Counted from the stretch's first letter, positions 12,791 through 23,704 are shown. The stretch: 64,000 nucleotides of DNA from Cranoglanis bouderius (GCA_023630585.1 CM042552.1:16936269-17000268); one strand, 5' to 3'. Numbers and translations: made by a program. Notes: generated by a model from the letters alone, not told the origin.

Positions 12791-12937
12791 GTCCATAGCA
12801 GGGAAAATCAAACAGAAAATGACACCAGAAACTGTTAAGAAATTAAGAATAGTCTAAAAAGTTCATTCATGCCATATTTGTGGCTCAAGGGGAATGTGGT
12901 GCAGCGCTGGGTTGGTTCAGGTAGACGATGGTTTGTT

Positions 12938-13480
12938 TTAGCCTTTGTAGGCAGTGTCAGCATTGCAGCAATGCAGTACTGCGGTCATGCAGAATAACTT
13001 GGGGAGACATATAGCTGCATTCTGGATCAGTTCCAGTGGCTTGGTGGCACACAGAGAATGACCTGCCAGGAGTCCAATCACAAAATGACAAGTGACTGAA
13101 CAAATATCTGAGTGGCCTCCATGAAGTGAAATGGTCAAATATTGTATAGGAGTAAACTGGATGACTGAAACAAGGTTAGCAACTAACAGCTGGGTGTACA
13201 GAACTACAGAAAGGTTTCCTGTGAACTGCAGGGGTAAGACAAGATCTTGATGTGTGGTAACATATTTAGAGAGTAGCTTAGTTTTGCTGGGAGTGAGCTT
13301 TAGATGATGTGCTGCCATCCATGTTGTAATGTCTGTCAAATATGTTGAGATCTGAGTAGCAACCTGGGTCTCTGATGGTGGCTGATTTGGAACCCACTGG
13401 GCAGGAAAACATTGGACACTACTACTTGTAACATCTGACGGTATCCAAACTGATTTCTGAATTGACCTGGACTTAACATA
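12938..13480 (-). pseudogene. CR1/L2-like LINE reverse transcriptase remnant
   Basis: Reading on the - strand gives ISTYLTDITTWMAAHHLKLT followed by PSKTKLL, then LVSVIQF..., and later LLAGHS and PLELIQNAAICLPKLF. These are the C-terminal RT blocks of L2-clade LINEs, where the usual form is HHLKLNPSKTE and LQMIQNAAARL. The frame is partly open but contains no intact enzyme, and the endonuclease domain is absent here. It is a truncated retrotransposon fragment. Confidence 0.8.
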
Positions 13481-13558
13481 ATAAGTTTCACAACTCAGGT
13501 GGCGGAGAGCAACCCCAAGAGGCCTTCTGCTGCCAGATGCCATCGGAATGCGACACAA

Positions 13559-13574
13559 CCCCCCCCCCCCTTCA

Positions 13575-13612
<38 letters not shown>
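13559..13612. repeat. (C)n and (CA)n microsatellite
   Basis: A run of about 12 C followed by TTCAGA and about 17 CA units. Confidence 0.95.
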
Positions 13613-13633
13613 GCACACACCCGTGCACACACA

Positions 13634-15112
13634 ATGTAAGAATTTCTTTTGAATGTAACATGTAATTATATGTAATTATTCGATGTCCAAATAGTGTGAT
13701 GTTATCTTATTGGCATATATTGTGTGTTTATGTGACCTAACCATAATGGTTCTAGATAGTTTTAACTTAGGATATTATTTTAAATGTCTGTAACCATGTT
13801 TCACCTTTTAATATTCTTTATAAGTCCATCGAATTTGGTATGTGGTTAATCGTCTTGCGATACCCTGATTGATTATGCATATCATATTGCAATGGGATAC
13901 ATTATTTCATGCTTTTTCTTAATTTCACACGTAATACGGTTTAAACCGGCTCCTCCCTGGACATGCAAATCCAGGTCTGAGACCAGACAAAGAGAGTTCA
14001 TCCCGCCAACAAATCCAACTTCCTGATTAGCCCATAGCCCAAAGAGGCATGTGTGTTGGTGTTGTCTTTAAAACAACACCACGCTTCTCTCTTCCAGCAC
14101 TTTTCAGACTCTCTTCACTCACGCACTTCAACTTCACTTCTACGCTCCTTCCGGTTTCTCTCCCCAGGAAGAGGAAGCCAGGATCTCTCTCTCTCGGACA
14201 AAGGATGCAACCGCCTCATGGCCCACGCCTTTTCAAATGGCACGACGAACCAGCAAACTCTACATGACCTCGCACAAACTTTCAAACTGAAGCCATGCAA
14301 GTATAGTTAATGGATTTATATCTGCGTTTAAGATTGTACCCCTGTTTACAGGAGATTTAAGTTTGTTGCTGGTTTTGAAAAAGGCTAATTAGTTGTGTTT
14401 TTGTCTGCCATTCCCTTTTATTTCATTACTTTCTCTCTATCCCTTTTCTTTCCTTGTATATAGATGTACATATGTATGTTTTGCTTAGAGTTAGTCGTGT
14501 GTATCCATAGTTACATCTAGTTAATAAAATCTATTATCCCACGCTTGATTTTCTCTGTTTTTGGTCACGTGATAGAGTCCCTTCTTCACTGCATAAGAAC
14601 CTCGCTTACCCGCTCTAATTTTTAATAACAACTTCGCTGGTTAATCCTTCCTGGCCAGAAGGATAAACTCCCTCTTTAGAGTTCATAATTCCAAACTAGA
14701 CTACAGCTAGCCCTAAAAGCTGATCTAGACCACATACATAGTCATAATTAATTATAATCCATTGTAGTTAATTATCTATATGTATATGTGCACATACATG
14801 AATTTCCTTTCATGGCTGATGTATATTTATAACTGGTCACAACATGCGTTGATTAGATATATAGATATATTTCACGCCATTCGAGCTAATTCCTTATATA
14901 AATTGGAGAATACATTTAAACATGTTAAACATCTTTTAATTTGTTACATAAATTGTAACTGGTGGAGAATATTTTTAAACGTTGCGGATTCACCCGATTT
15001 ACTACACATTCTGGTAGCATGCTTTAAAACTCGTCTCCTTTAAAAAGGTGCGTTGAATCCAAGTGTGCGCTTCTGTTTCGTTTTTCATGTTTAAAGTTGA
15101 TCCATTACATTA
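13634..15112 (+). repeat. Possible LTR-like segment
   Basis: This segment looks like an LTR. It starts TGTAAGAATT, has a TATA-like CTTTAAAAC at about 14068, a polyadenylation-like AATAAA at about 14524, and ends ATCCATTACA before TTATTCTGGTGG, which could be a primer-binding region. No target duplication is found and no internal retroelement genes remain. A spliced host 5' region or other repeat is possible. Confidence 0.3.
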
Positions 15113-15726
15113 TTCTGGTGGAAAAGAATAATGCTAGTAATGATTGATTCGTTACATACTCATACAACCCCAATTCCGAAAAAGTTGGGATAGTATGGAA
15201 AATGCTAATAATATTAGTGTATAATCAACTGGTAGGATTTTGGGCATTTCACCCTCTACAGTGCACAATATAATTAAAAGATTCAAGGAATCCGGTCAAA
15301 TCTTGGTGCGTAAAGGGCAAGGCCAAAAACCACTTCTGAATGCGCGTGATCTCCGATCCCTCAGACATCACTGTCTAAAAACCGTCATGAGTCTGTAATG
15401 GATATCCTGACATGGGCTCGGGAATACTTTGGTAAACCCTTGTCAGTCAACACCATTCGCTGCTGCATCCACAGATGCAAGTTAAGGCTTTACTAAGCAA
15501 AGCAGAAGCCATACATCAAAATTGTCCAGAAGCGCCGCCGACTTCTCTAGGCTCGGTCTCACCTGAGATGCTTGGTCTCATCTGAGACAGACAGTAGCAT
15601 AGTAGAATCATGTTTTGTGGTCCCATGAGTCAACATTTCAAATAGTTTTTGGACAAAACAGCTGTCGTGTTCTCCGGGCCAAAGAGGAAAATGACCATCC
15701 AAGCTGTTATCAGAGTCTGTCCAAAA

Positions 15727-15731
15727 GTCAG
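15727..15731. repeat. Target-site duplication GTCAG (left)
   Basis: GTCAG immediately precedes TGTTACGACA and is repeated at 16605-16609 after GCTAACA, defining the solo LTR insertion. Confidence 0.9.
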
Positions 15732-16604
15732 TGTTACGACACCGGGGTTAAAAGGGAAACAGGATGCACTTGCAGGGGAAAGTGGTCAGTTTATTAGGAA
15801 CAACAAAAGGGCACATTCAGAAGTGATGGGACAACAATACAAAAAACACAAAAACACAGCACGTCAATCTTCCAAAAAGGGTTAGCCACAGATGAGAACA
15901 CTTACAGGGCAGAAATCCAGGAAATCATGAAACAGTATCCAAAGGCTTACAGGGCAGAAATCCAGGAAATCATGAAACAGTAATCCAAAGGCTTACAGGG
16001 CAAAAATCCAGGAAGTAACGAAACATGAATCCAAGAACCCGGGAACGCCGGGTAAACAAAAAACATAAGATAAACCGCAAGGACCAGGGAACGCCTGGAG
16101 AAAAAGCGCAAGGACCAGGGAACGCCTGGTAAACAAAAACCATAAGATAAACCGCAAGGACCAGGGAACGCCTGGTAAACAAAAAACAGAGAAAGCTCTT
16201 TGCTCTGTCGCTATCTTTAATTCTATTTTAAACACTTTCAGTTACGTCTAAATACTACATCATCCCTTAACAAATTCTAATATAATACTCCGCGTCGAAG
16301 CGGAGTATTACAGGGATTTAAATAACAGAGTTCATTCAAACAGAACAAGATTAAACGAGCGACACCTGGACACAATAATCATCTGTTAACAGGCGAACCA
16401 ATGAGGAAACGGGGGCAGAGACATGACGCAACACAAAAACAAAAGAGCACATGGCAACGTAAACAAAACCAGAGTCTTTGTGAATGGAATGTCCATCGGA
16501 GAGTTTTTTTTAATAGCGCTGGAAAGCGCGCAGATATGCTGCTCCGTAGCGGAGCAGTGAGATATGCTGCTCCATCGCGGAGCAGTGAGTGGAGAGAGCT
16601 AACA
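15732..16604 (-). mobile_element. Solo LTR (873 bp), with TSD
   Basis: Read on the - strand it starts TGTTAGCTCTCTCC and ends GGTGTCGTAACA (TG...CA). It contains AATAAA near its 3' end and is flanked by the 5-bp duplication GTCAG. It is related to the LTR at 21340-22634 (shared TTTGTTTACGTTGCCATGTG, GCGCGCTTT and CCCTGTAAGCCTTTGGAT). No internal retroviral or Gypsy-type genes remain, so it arose by LTR-LTR recombination. Near its 5' end are several short hairpins. Confidence 0.9.
16283..16310. repeat. Perfect 11-bp inverted repeat in solo LTR
   Basis: TAATACTCCGC (16283-16293), a 6-base loop, then GCGGAGTATTA (16300-16310). Additional shorter hairpins with GCTCCG/CGGAGC stems lie at about 16538-16585. 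Confidence 0.9.
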
Positions 16605-16609
16605 GTCAG
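16605..16609. repeat. Target-site duplication GTCAG (right)
   Basis: Pairs with 15727-15731. Removing the LTR and one copy restores Tc1 transposase sequence across the junction. Confidence 0.9.
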
Positions 16610-17307
16610 CCTCTGTCATGGTATGGGGGAGTGTCAGTGCCTATGGCATGGGTAACTTGCACATCTGTGAAGGCACTATTAATGCAGAAAGATATGTACA
16701 CATTTTGGAGCAACATATGCTGCCACCCAGAGCAGGACAACGCCAAACCACATTCTGCCCGGATTACAAGCTCATGGTTGCGTAAGCAGAGAGTGTGGGT
16801 GCTAGCATGGCCCACCTGCAGTCCTGACCTGTCTCTTATTGAGAATGTGTGGTGCATTATGTAGTGCAAAATAAGGCAACGAAGGTCCCGTACAGTTGCA
16901 CAGCTGAAGAAATGCATAATGGATGAATGGGGGAAAATTCCACTTGATAAACTTAACCAACTGGTGTCTTCAGTGCCCAAACGCTTAATAAGTGTTATTA
17001 AAAGAAAAGGTGATGTTACACAGTGGTAAACAGTTGAATGTCCCAACTTTTTTGGAGTGTGTTGCAGTCATCAAATTTGAAATGAATGTATATTTTCAAA
17101 AATAAATTAAATTCACAAAGTAAAACATCACATAATTTGTTAATAATGTGTTTTCAATATAGTACAGGGTGAATTGAATTTTAAAAAATGACACTTTTTG
17201 TTGTTTTTTTTGTTGGTTTTTTTTGCATTTTCCATTCTGTCCAAACTTTTTCAGAATTGGGTATTTGTATTTGCTTCTGGCAGTTACTCTGTGTTACTTT
17301 AACAGTG

Positions 17308-17600
17308 TTAGGAGAAGCCATACCTAGATACTTCAACAGAAGAACAGGTATACAACGAAAAGAGAAGAAAATAGAGTATTGAGCCTTGTGGGACACCTGT
17401 AGAGAGTCTGTGAGGAGCAGGTGTGGATCTCCTGTATGACACCTGATATGACACGTCCACTGTGCTGTGCCACTGATTTAAAAATCCCATGTGGAGTCTT
17501 ATGGTTGACGGTGAGAATGAGAGGGACAACTGATAGTTTAGCTGATTTAGCTGTATGAAAATTCTTAGTAACAGTGGCTATGTACACATGCAAAGATTTT
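17308..17600 (-). pseudogene. CR1/L2-like LINE RT fragment
   Basis: On the - strand, one frame gives RRSTPAPHRLSTGVPQGSI followed by LLFSLYTC, the RT block with PQGS. It continues into another frame upstream (NHKTPHGIFKSV). It is a short truncated copy without flanking domains. Confidence 0.65.
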
Positions 17601-18960
17601 TGCCAATCTGAATCAATTCATCAGTCTTATTCAAATTATGTATATGTGGGGGTGAGGTTTAGTGTCAGTATGTAGAGTGTGAGTCTGGTCAGTGCTTTCA
17701 GCTTTTTAATTGTGCTGCTTGTCTTTTTAACCAGTTTTAATGTATTTCCTTTTCAGCAAAATTCCACCCAAGTGTATTCCAGACAGAAAGAAGAAAGGTT
17801 TGCGACTGCTGAAAAGTTGTACATGTCATATTTCTTTGACATTCAGGAGCGACAATGCTCTAGTTATTGAAAATAACACGAAATGCATACATCATCCATT
17901 GCTATAATATCTTTGATGCCAATCCCACTGCCTATCCAGCCTCACAATTATTATAAATCGATTACCACATGTAACATGAACTGCATTTTCAAAGGTTTAC
18001 AGTGCTATTATTCTTCTATTTAATAGATTATTAAAAGGACTATCCACCTCACTCAGTTGGATAAGAATTTCATTAGAATTGGCCTCAATCAATGTACTCT
18101 CTTCTGCAGAGGTGTATATATGACAGTGTTGTTTATTCAGATTACAGATCACACTAAGTCTGATTATTAAAAGATTTTTAGGCTGTTAGTGATCATAGCT
18201 AGTTTGTTGCATGAGCTTTAAATTTATTGATGAGGCCTTTTACTGTCTAATGACATTTTTATAGAACCACCACACTACTTTATTATTTAATACAGACTAA
18301 AATGATCTAGAATCTTTAAGGAAGGTTTGAGTGACTTTTAACACTAAAAGTTTTACTCTAGCTCATTTCCCATTTGTGATTCAGTCTCCAGTGAGCTTCT
18401 GACTCACATTCAAACTGCTAAACAGACCGAGACATGAGCTCAGCTCTTTACATTACATTACATTACTTAATTTTTCATTGATGTTGTCTGATGTGAGTCC
18501 AAGAACCTTTATATTTTTTAAGAGCTGTGTTCGTGCAGCAGGCAGTCTGCTGTGTTTTCTTGTGTCTGTGTGTGTGTGTGTGTGTGTGTGTATTTAGTGA
18601 TGAAATCAGGTGTCATAACAACTTTGCTCAGAGTCCATGCTGTTCTTCCTTATATCTGACTGAATGTTTTGCATAGAGGCAAATGCTACAGCTCTGTCCT
18701 CCTACAGCCCTGATCTTCTATATTTTATAGGAAGGAAACCAGAAGCCTCATCGGTTCATTACAGGAACAGTTTGACGTCGCCTCCCCAGAGTGCAACAAC
18801 CGACACGGCCTACAGCTCATTACTAACAGTCATACTTCAGCTAATTACCAATGCTAACAACCCATTTCCAGCTAATTTCTAACACTGACAGTAATATGGT
18901 GTCCCACAAAGTTTTATTTCATGCATCCTACTCTAATGTTCAGAAAAAAGAAGGTATACC
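17601..18960. other. Non-coding stretch with (TG)n
   Basis: A TG run lies at about 18563-18590. No gene recognised. Confidence 0.4.
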
Positions 18961-19400
18961 CTCCTTCAATTCTAGGTTTTTATTTATCAGGGCCTAAGGA
19001 ACAACAGTGTGGTCCTCACCAACTTCTATAGACAAATAAATAACCTCAGGTGACAAAAACACCACAATTCAAATATATAGTCTTTTTTTTTTTTTCAAAA
19101 AAGTAAACCAACATTCAGAAACCAGGTGGGAAAAAATATGGACTTTCCATAATTCAGTAACATGTAGAACCATCTTTAACAGCAATAATTTGAAGTGAAC
19201 ATTTTCTGTAGGAGTTATTTTTTATCAGTATTTCACATTGATCTGGAGAAATTTTGACCCACTCTTCTTTACAACATTGCTTCAGTTCATTGATGTTTGA
19301 GGGCATTGGTTTATGCACGCTCTCTTAAGATCCCCCACAGCATCTCAATTAGGTTGAGGTCTGAACTTTGACTTGGCCATGTGATGGCTGTGACTACTGC
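18961..19400 (-). mobile_element. Truncated Tc1-like element, family B
   Basis: It begins near AGGTTTTTATTTATCAGGGC and runs through - strand codons equivalent to SQSSDLNPIEMLWG, the C-terminal DDE region carrying the Glu, near 19330-19380. The helix-turn-helix part is missing. The neighbouring family A element starts 14 bases further on. Confidence 0.7.
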
Positions 19401-19413
19401 CACATAGTGCATA

Positions 19414-20695
19414 CAGTTGCAATCAAAATTATTCAACCCCCATTGCAAATCAAGTTTGTCAAATTTTTCAGCTGTTTGCAATGAACAAAAGCAAATTGAA
19501 ATAGTTCAACAAACGAAACAACAAACTTCAAGTGGTTTCCCCAAATTCAGCTGAAAATGCAACTTATAATGACTTCTCCAGTTTCAAAATTATTCAACCC
19601 CTTCATGGCAAACATATTTAGTACTTAGTAGAGCACCATTTTTCTGGTATGACCTGCTGCAAATGAGATGCATAGCCAGACACCAGCTTCTGGCAGTATT
19701 CCTGAGGAATCTTAGCCCATTCCTCAATGGCCTCCAGTTCAGCAATATTATTTGGTTTGCATGTTCTTCAAATCCCACCAGAGATTTTCTATGGGGTTCA
19801 AGTCAGTTGACTGTGATGGCCCTGTAGAATCTTCCAGGACTTCTTCTGCAACTAAGGCTTGGTGGAACTTGAGGTATGCTTGGGATCATTGTCCTGTTGG
19901 AAGGTCCAATGATGCCCAAGCTTCAGCTTCCTCACAGACGGCATGACGTTTTCTCCTAGGATTTCCTGATACTTCACTGAATCCATCCTGCCTTCCACAT
20001 GCTGCAGGTATCCAGTGCCAGAGGATGCAAAGCAGCCTGAGAGCATCACCGAGCCACCACCATGCTTGACTGTGGAAAGAGTGTTCTTTCTTCATTATTC
20101 TTTCTCCAGACATACCGCTGATCCATCGTGACAAAAAATTCCAGTTTTGGTTGAGCCGACTTTTCTTGTGCTTTTGGGTCAGTAGTGGTGTATGTCTTGG
20201 AGTTCCAGCATGGGAACCTTCTCCATTTAGTACGCGCCATACTGTGCTCACTGAAACCTCAGTGCCTGTTGCCACCAAGTCTTGCTGCAGGCCTTTTGCA
20301 GTCACTCAAGGGCTTTTCATAATCTGCCTTCTCAGAAATCTGGTTGCAGCCATTGATATCTTCCTTTTTCTGCCCCATCCAGGTATTCCATGTATTTTCT
20401 GCCCCTAGCCAGTTCAGGTATTCCATGTGTTCCAGCTCAAACACACCTGGTGCAACTAATGAAGCCCTTGATTAGTTCCATCAAGTGTGCCTGAGACAAC
20501 ACCTATTTTGCATATTTGTGCTGTTGTGAGGGATTCTATTCAGGGGGTTGAATAATTTTGAAACTGGAGAAGTCATTATAAGTTGCATTTTCAGTTGAAT
20601 TTGTGGAAACCACTTGAAGAATTTGTTGTGTTGAACTATTTCAATTGCTTTTGTTTGATTTGTTTATTGCAAACAGCTGAGAGTCTGTAAACTTG
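19414..20695 (-). mobile_element. Dead Tc1-like transposon, family A copy 2
   Basis: It starts after TA (19412-19413) with CAGTTGCAATCAAAATTATT and has long inverted repeats (left inner part versus 20546-20695). On the - strand are TAKGLQQDLVATGTEVSVST and VWRVLNGEGSHAGTPRHTP (DNA-binding side), then GCFASSGTGYLQHVEGRMDS (core), in shifted frames. It is about 1.28 kb and close to family A copy 1 at 10157-11275, but fuller in the N-terminal region. The outer right terminal repeat is missing here too. Confidence 0.87.
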
Positions 20696-20733
20696 CCATT
20701 CAGGAAATTAATGTATTTATAATATGATTGGTT

Positions 20734-20982
20734 GAATATATGGAATGAGAGTCTGAATATATGGAATGAAAATCTTAAAATATGGAATGAAAGGTGGAAT
20801 ATATGGAATTAAACTTGAATATATGGAATGAGAGTCTGAATATATGGAATGAAAATCTGAATATATGGAATGAAACTTGAATATATGAAATGAAAGGTGG
20901 AATATATGGAATTAAACTTGAATGTATGGAATGAAAGTCTTAAAATATGGAATGAAACTCTGAATATCTGGAATGAAAGTGC
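20734..20982. repeat. 20-22 bp minisatellite with higher-order pattern
   Basis: About 12 units of GAATATATGGAATGAAANTCT type. Variant ends (GAGAGTCT, AAAATCT, AAAGGTG, TTAAACTT) recur in the same order, giving an approximately 84-bp higher-order unit. Confidence 0.9.
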
Positions 20983-21126
20983 AAATTTGATAATACTTAA
21001 TGAAGTATATAGCTATTTATTATATCCTTGTTATCAGAACAACAGCCTTCTCAATTTGATGACTTTAAAATGGCATTGCCTGAAATTTTCCAATACTTTG
21101 TTGAACTAGAAAACTTTTTTGCAACA

Positions 21127-21131
21127 GCTGG
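21127..21131. repeat. Target-site duplication GCTGG (left)
   Basis: GCTGG precedes TGTAAGAGCTCGCC and is repeated at 22635-22639 right after GTCGTAACA. Deleting the insert and one copy restores an open frame in the host exon. Confidence 0.88.
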
Positions 21132-21339
21132 TGTAAGAGCTCGCCAATCGCTGCTCGTCCAAGTCCTCGTCCAAGTCCTCGTCCACAACACGGCACATTC
21201 GGCTCTGGCTGCGGGACATTGAATTGCACCAGCCTAGGGTCCAGGGGGGCAGATGTGCCAATTCTGCCCAAGGGCCCGGGTCCACCAGAACAGACAAAAC
21301 TTGCGACGCGTCGGGAGCCGCGCCTTGGGGGGGGGGCTC

Positions 21340-22634
21340 TGTTAGAGCTCGCCAATCGCTGCTCCGGGAAGGAGCAGCATAAATCGCTGCTCCGGGAAGG
21401 AACAGCATAAATCGCTGCCCCGCTACGGAGCAGCATGTCTGCGCGCTTTCTAGCGCTATTAAAAAGAACTCTCCGCTGGACATTCCTGTCACAAAGACTC
21501 TGGTTTTGTTTACGTTGCCATGTGCTCCTGTGTTTTTGTTTACGTCATTTCTCTTCCCCTGCTTCCTTATTGGTCTGTTGGGTTTATGTCACATTATGTT
21601 TCCTCCCATGTTTTGTCATTGGTTCAACCGTTATTGTCTAATTATTGTTTCCAGGTGTCGTGTGTTTCTTCTCGTTTGCGTTTGATCACCTTTGTTACTA
21701 AAACCCCTATTTTTGTCCCCGTCTTTGTGGAGTATTGATGTCGAGTAACTGAAAGTGACTCGTGATAGCTAAACGTAACTATATGTTCCTAATGATAATG
21801 ATCGGTAGCGAGGAAGCTAAAGCTTCGTAGTTTTTTCCTAGGTTTTTGTTTACCAGGTGTTCCCTGGTCCTTGCGCTAGTTCTGAAGTTTTTGTTTACCC
21901 GGCACGCCCGGGTTCCTGAATGTTTGTCTCGCTACTTCCTGGATTTTTGCCCTGTAAGCCTTTGGATTAATGTTTCATGACTTTCTGGAATTTTGCCCTG
22001 TAAGCCTTTGGATTCCTGTTTCATGACGTTTGGGATTTTTGCCCTGTAAGCCTTTGAATTAATGTTTCATGACTTTCTGGAATTTTGCCCTGTAAGCCTT
22101 GGGATTCCTGTTTCATGATGTTTGGGATTTTTGCCCTGTAAGCCTTTGAATTAATGTTTCATGTCTTTCTGGAATTTTGCCCTGTAAGCCTTGGGATTCC
22201 TGTTTCATGATGTTCAGGATTTTTGCCCTGTAAGCCTTTGAATTAATGTTTCATGATTTTCTGGATTTTTGCCCTGTAAGCCTTTGAATTAATGTTTCAT
22301 GATTTTCTGGAATTTTGCCCTGTAAGCCTTTGGATTCCTGTTTCACGATTTTTGGGATTTTTGCCCTTTAAGCCTTTGAATTAATGTTTCATGACTTTCT
22401 GGAATTTTGCCCTTTAAGCCTTTGGATTCCTGTTTCATGATTTTCTGGGTTTTTGTCCTGTAAGTGTCTTCTTCAGTGGCTAACCCCTTTTTGGAAAAGT
22501 GATGTGCTTTCCTCTGTATTTATTATGTTGATGTCCCGTCACTTTTGAATGTGCCTTTCTGTTAGTACCTAATAAACTGACCACTTTCCCCTGCGAGTGC
22601 ATCCTATCTCACTCTTAACCCCAGTGTCGTAACA
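21340..22634 (+). repeat. 3' LTR with internal 46-bp array
   Basis: It starts TGTTAGAGCTCGCC and ends AGTGTCGTAACA. Hairpin-forming GCTGCTCCGGGAAGGAGCAGC and relatives are near the start, and AATAAA is at about 22570. It is related to the solo LTR at 15732-16604, but 420 bases longer, mainly because of the array at 21949-22460. Confidence 0.88.
21949..22460 (+). repeat. 46-bp tandem array, 92-bp higher-order unit
   Basis: GCCCTGTAAG or a close variant occurs at 21949, 21995, 22041, 22087, 22133, 22179, 22225, 22271, 22317, 22363, 22409 and 22455, an exact 46-base period. Two unit types, GAATTAATGTTTCATGAC and GGATTCCTGTTTCATGAT, alternate except for one doubled unit at 22225/22271. Confidence 0.95.
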
Positions 22635-22639
22635 GCTGG
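22635..22639. repeat. Target-site duplication GCTGG (right)
   Basis: Pairs with 21127-21131 around the LTR retrotransposon. Confidence 0.88.
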
Positions 22640-23704
22640 TCATACTCCAAACAACACAAACAGTTTGGAGTCTACATCCCGTCATGTTGAGGATCATGTT
22701 TCCATTATTGCAACATTCTTAGCTCTTATGAATAATCATGTTCAACAAAATGTTGCTGAAAGAACATTTATGCAACATTTTGGAAGGAATTTACGAATCT
22801 CTTAGGGAGATGTTGGCTGAAATAGCACTCCAGGTAGAAGACGATATACCAGTGCATGGTATGGGTGCACATTCTGCATCAGAGAGAAGAAGACTGAGGT
22901 AAGCGATGATAATGGAAGTGTATGTAGATGGAGGATGATGCAAGAATACTGTACCTAATGTCTTTGCAAGTTGCAAACAAAACAATGAATACAAATTATT
23001 AAAACACTATGTGAATAAACACATTTTTTTTTTCTCCTTTAAGGTACAATATACCAGCTGCTCTGTTGATTCACATGCAGGACTTAAGATTTAGCTGGAT
23101 GGCCATATCGCGAATGTTGTCTGTAAAAATTCGAACACTGTACAACCACAGGAGACAACTTGGTTTAGTGGACTATGGGGGTTTCACCAACATTTCAAAT
23201 GATCTTTATCGTCTTATAACAGGTTCTTCAACAAACCCCTGGCTCAGCAGAGACCTACATCACTGGTAGTTTGAGAGGAAGAGGGATCAGAGCTCAGTGA
23301 TGGCAAGTATGAGAGCGTTTAAGAATAGTAGATCCAGTGGGAAGAGCCTTAAGAGGACAAAGGGCTATTCAATGGAGGGTCTACAATGTCTCTGTCCCAA
23401 ATCAACTGTGGTATGTGTTTTGTAAATTTGGGGGGAAGAAATGACAGTTTTACTCCCTTGCTGGTCAAAAGTAAGATTGATGTAAGGATTTAGGAGGACA
23501 AATCTATCCTAAATAAATAAAATTTGTAAAATCAATATGGAAATGTGAGATAATGCAAAATATTAAGAGATAATATTAAATATTACAAACAGGATGAAAG
23601 AACATCCTGTTTTATATTCTTTGGCTTAATTTTGACTACTTCTATCAACAATCTCTGGGGTTGTAACATTTTTTATCACGAAGTAAAAATGGCCTATTTG
23701 ATTT

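Larger units (their letters stand above)
15240..17030 (+). pseudogene. Broken Tc1 transposase (interrupted)
   Basis: Left of the LTR are the DNA-binding part and the LDKTAVVFSGPKRKMTI-type region (about 15645-15700). Right of it are HHMLPP-like sequence, then QDNAKPHSARI, CSPDLSLIENVW and VSSVPKRLISVIKRKGDVTQ. The second Asp and the Glu of the DDE triad are therefore visible. A deletion joins HMLPP directly to the second-Asp region, and TAG at about 16862 interrupts the frame. The enzyme would have cut and pasted the element at TA sites. It is inactive here. Confidence 0.8.
15165..17267 (+). mobile_element. Tc1-like transposon split by a solo LTR
   Basis: It is bounded by TA (15163-15164 and 17268-17269). 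The left end is CAACCCCAATTCCGAAAAAG and the right end (17226-17264) is its inverse with few changes. Transposase remnants lie on the + strand on both sides of the solo LTR at 15732-16604. Without the LTR and its 5-bp duplication the element is about 1.2 kb, shorter than a full copy because part of the catalytic region is deleted. Confidence 0.88.
21132..22634 (+). mobile_element. Internally deleted LTR retrotransposon
   Basis: The left 22 bases (TGTAAGAGCTCGCCAATCGCTGCTC region) equal the start of the full LTR at 21340-22634. Between them lies a 185-base internal remnant (21155-21339) ending in a G-rich polypurine tract (CCTTGGGGGGGGGGCTC) just before the 3' LTR. The 3' LTR is about 1295 bp, TG...CA, with AATAAA near its end. 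Flanking GCTGG duplications mark one insertion event. Most of the 5' LTR and all genes were deleted afterwards. Confidence 0.85.

Noticed and set aside
14049..14310. 72-85 codon frames as a host gene
   Set aside because: No exon partners, no recognisable domain, and they lie within the LTR-like segment.
13634..15112. Confident call of an LTR
   Set aside because: TG...CA ends and promoter-like signals exist, but no flanking duplication or partner LTR was found, so it is listed only at low confidence.
20734..22460. CRISPR-like arrays (regular repeats at 20.7 and 22 kb)
   Set aside because: Units are contiguous with no unique spacers and the context is a vertebrate genome; they are minisatellites.
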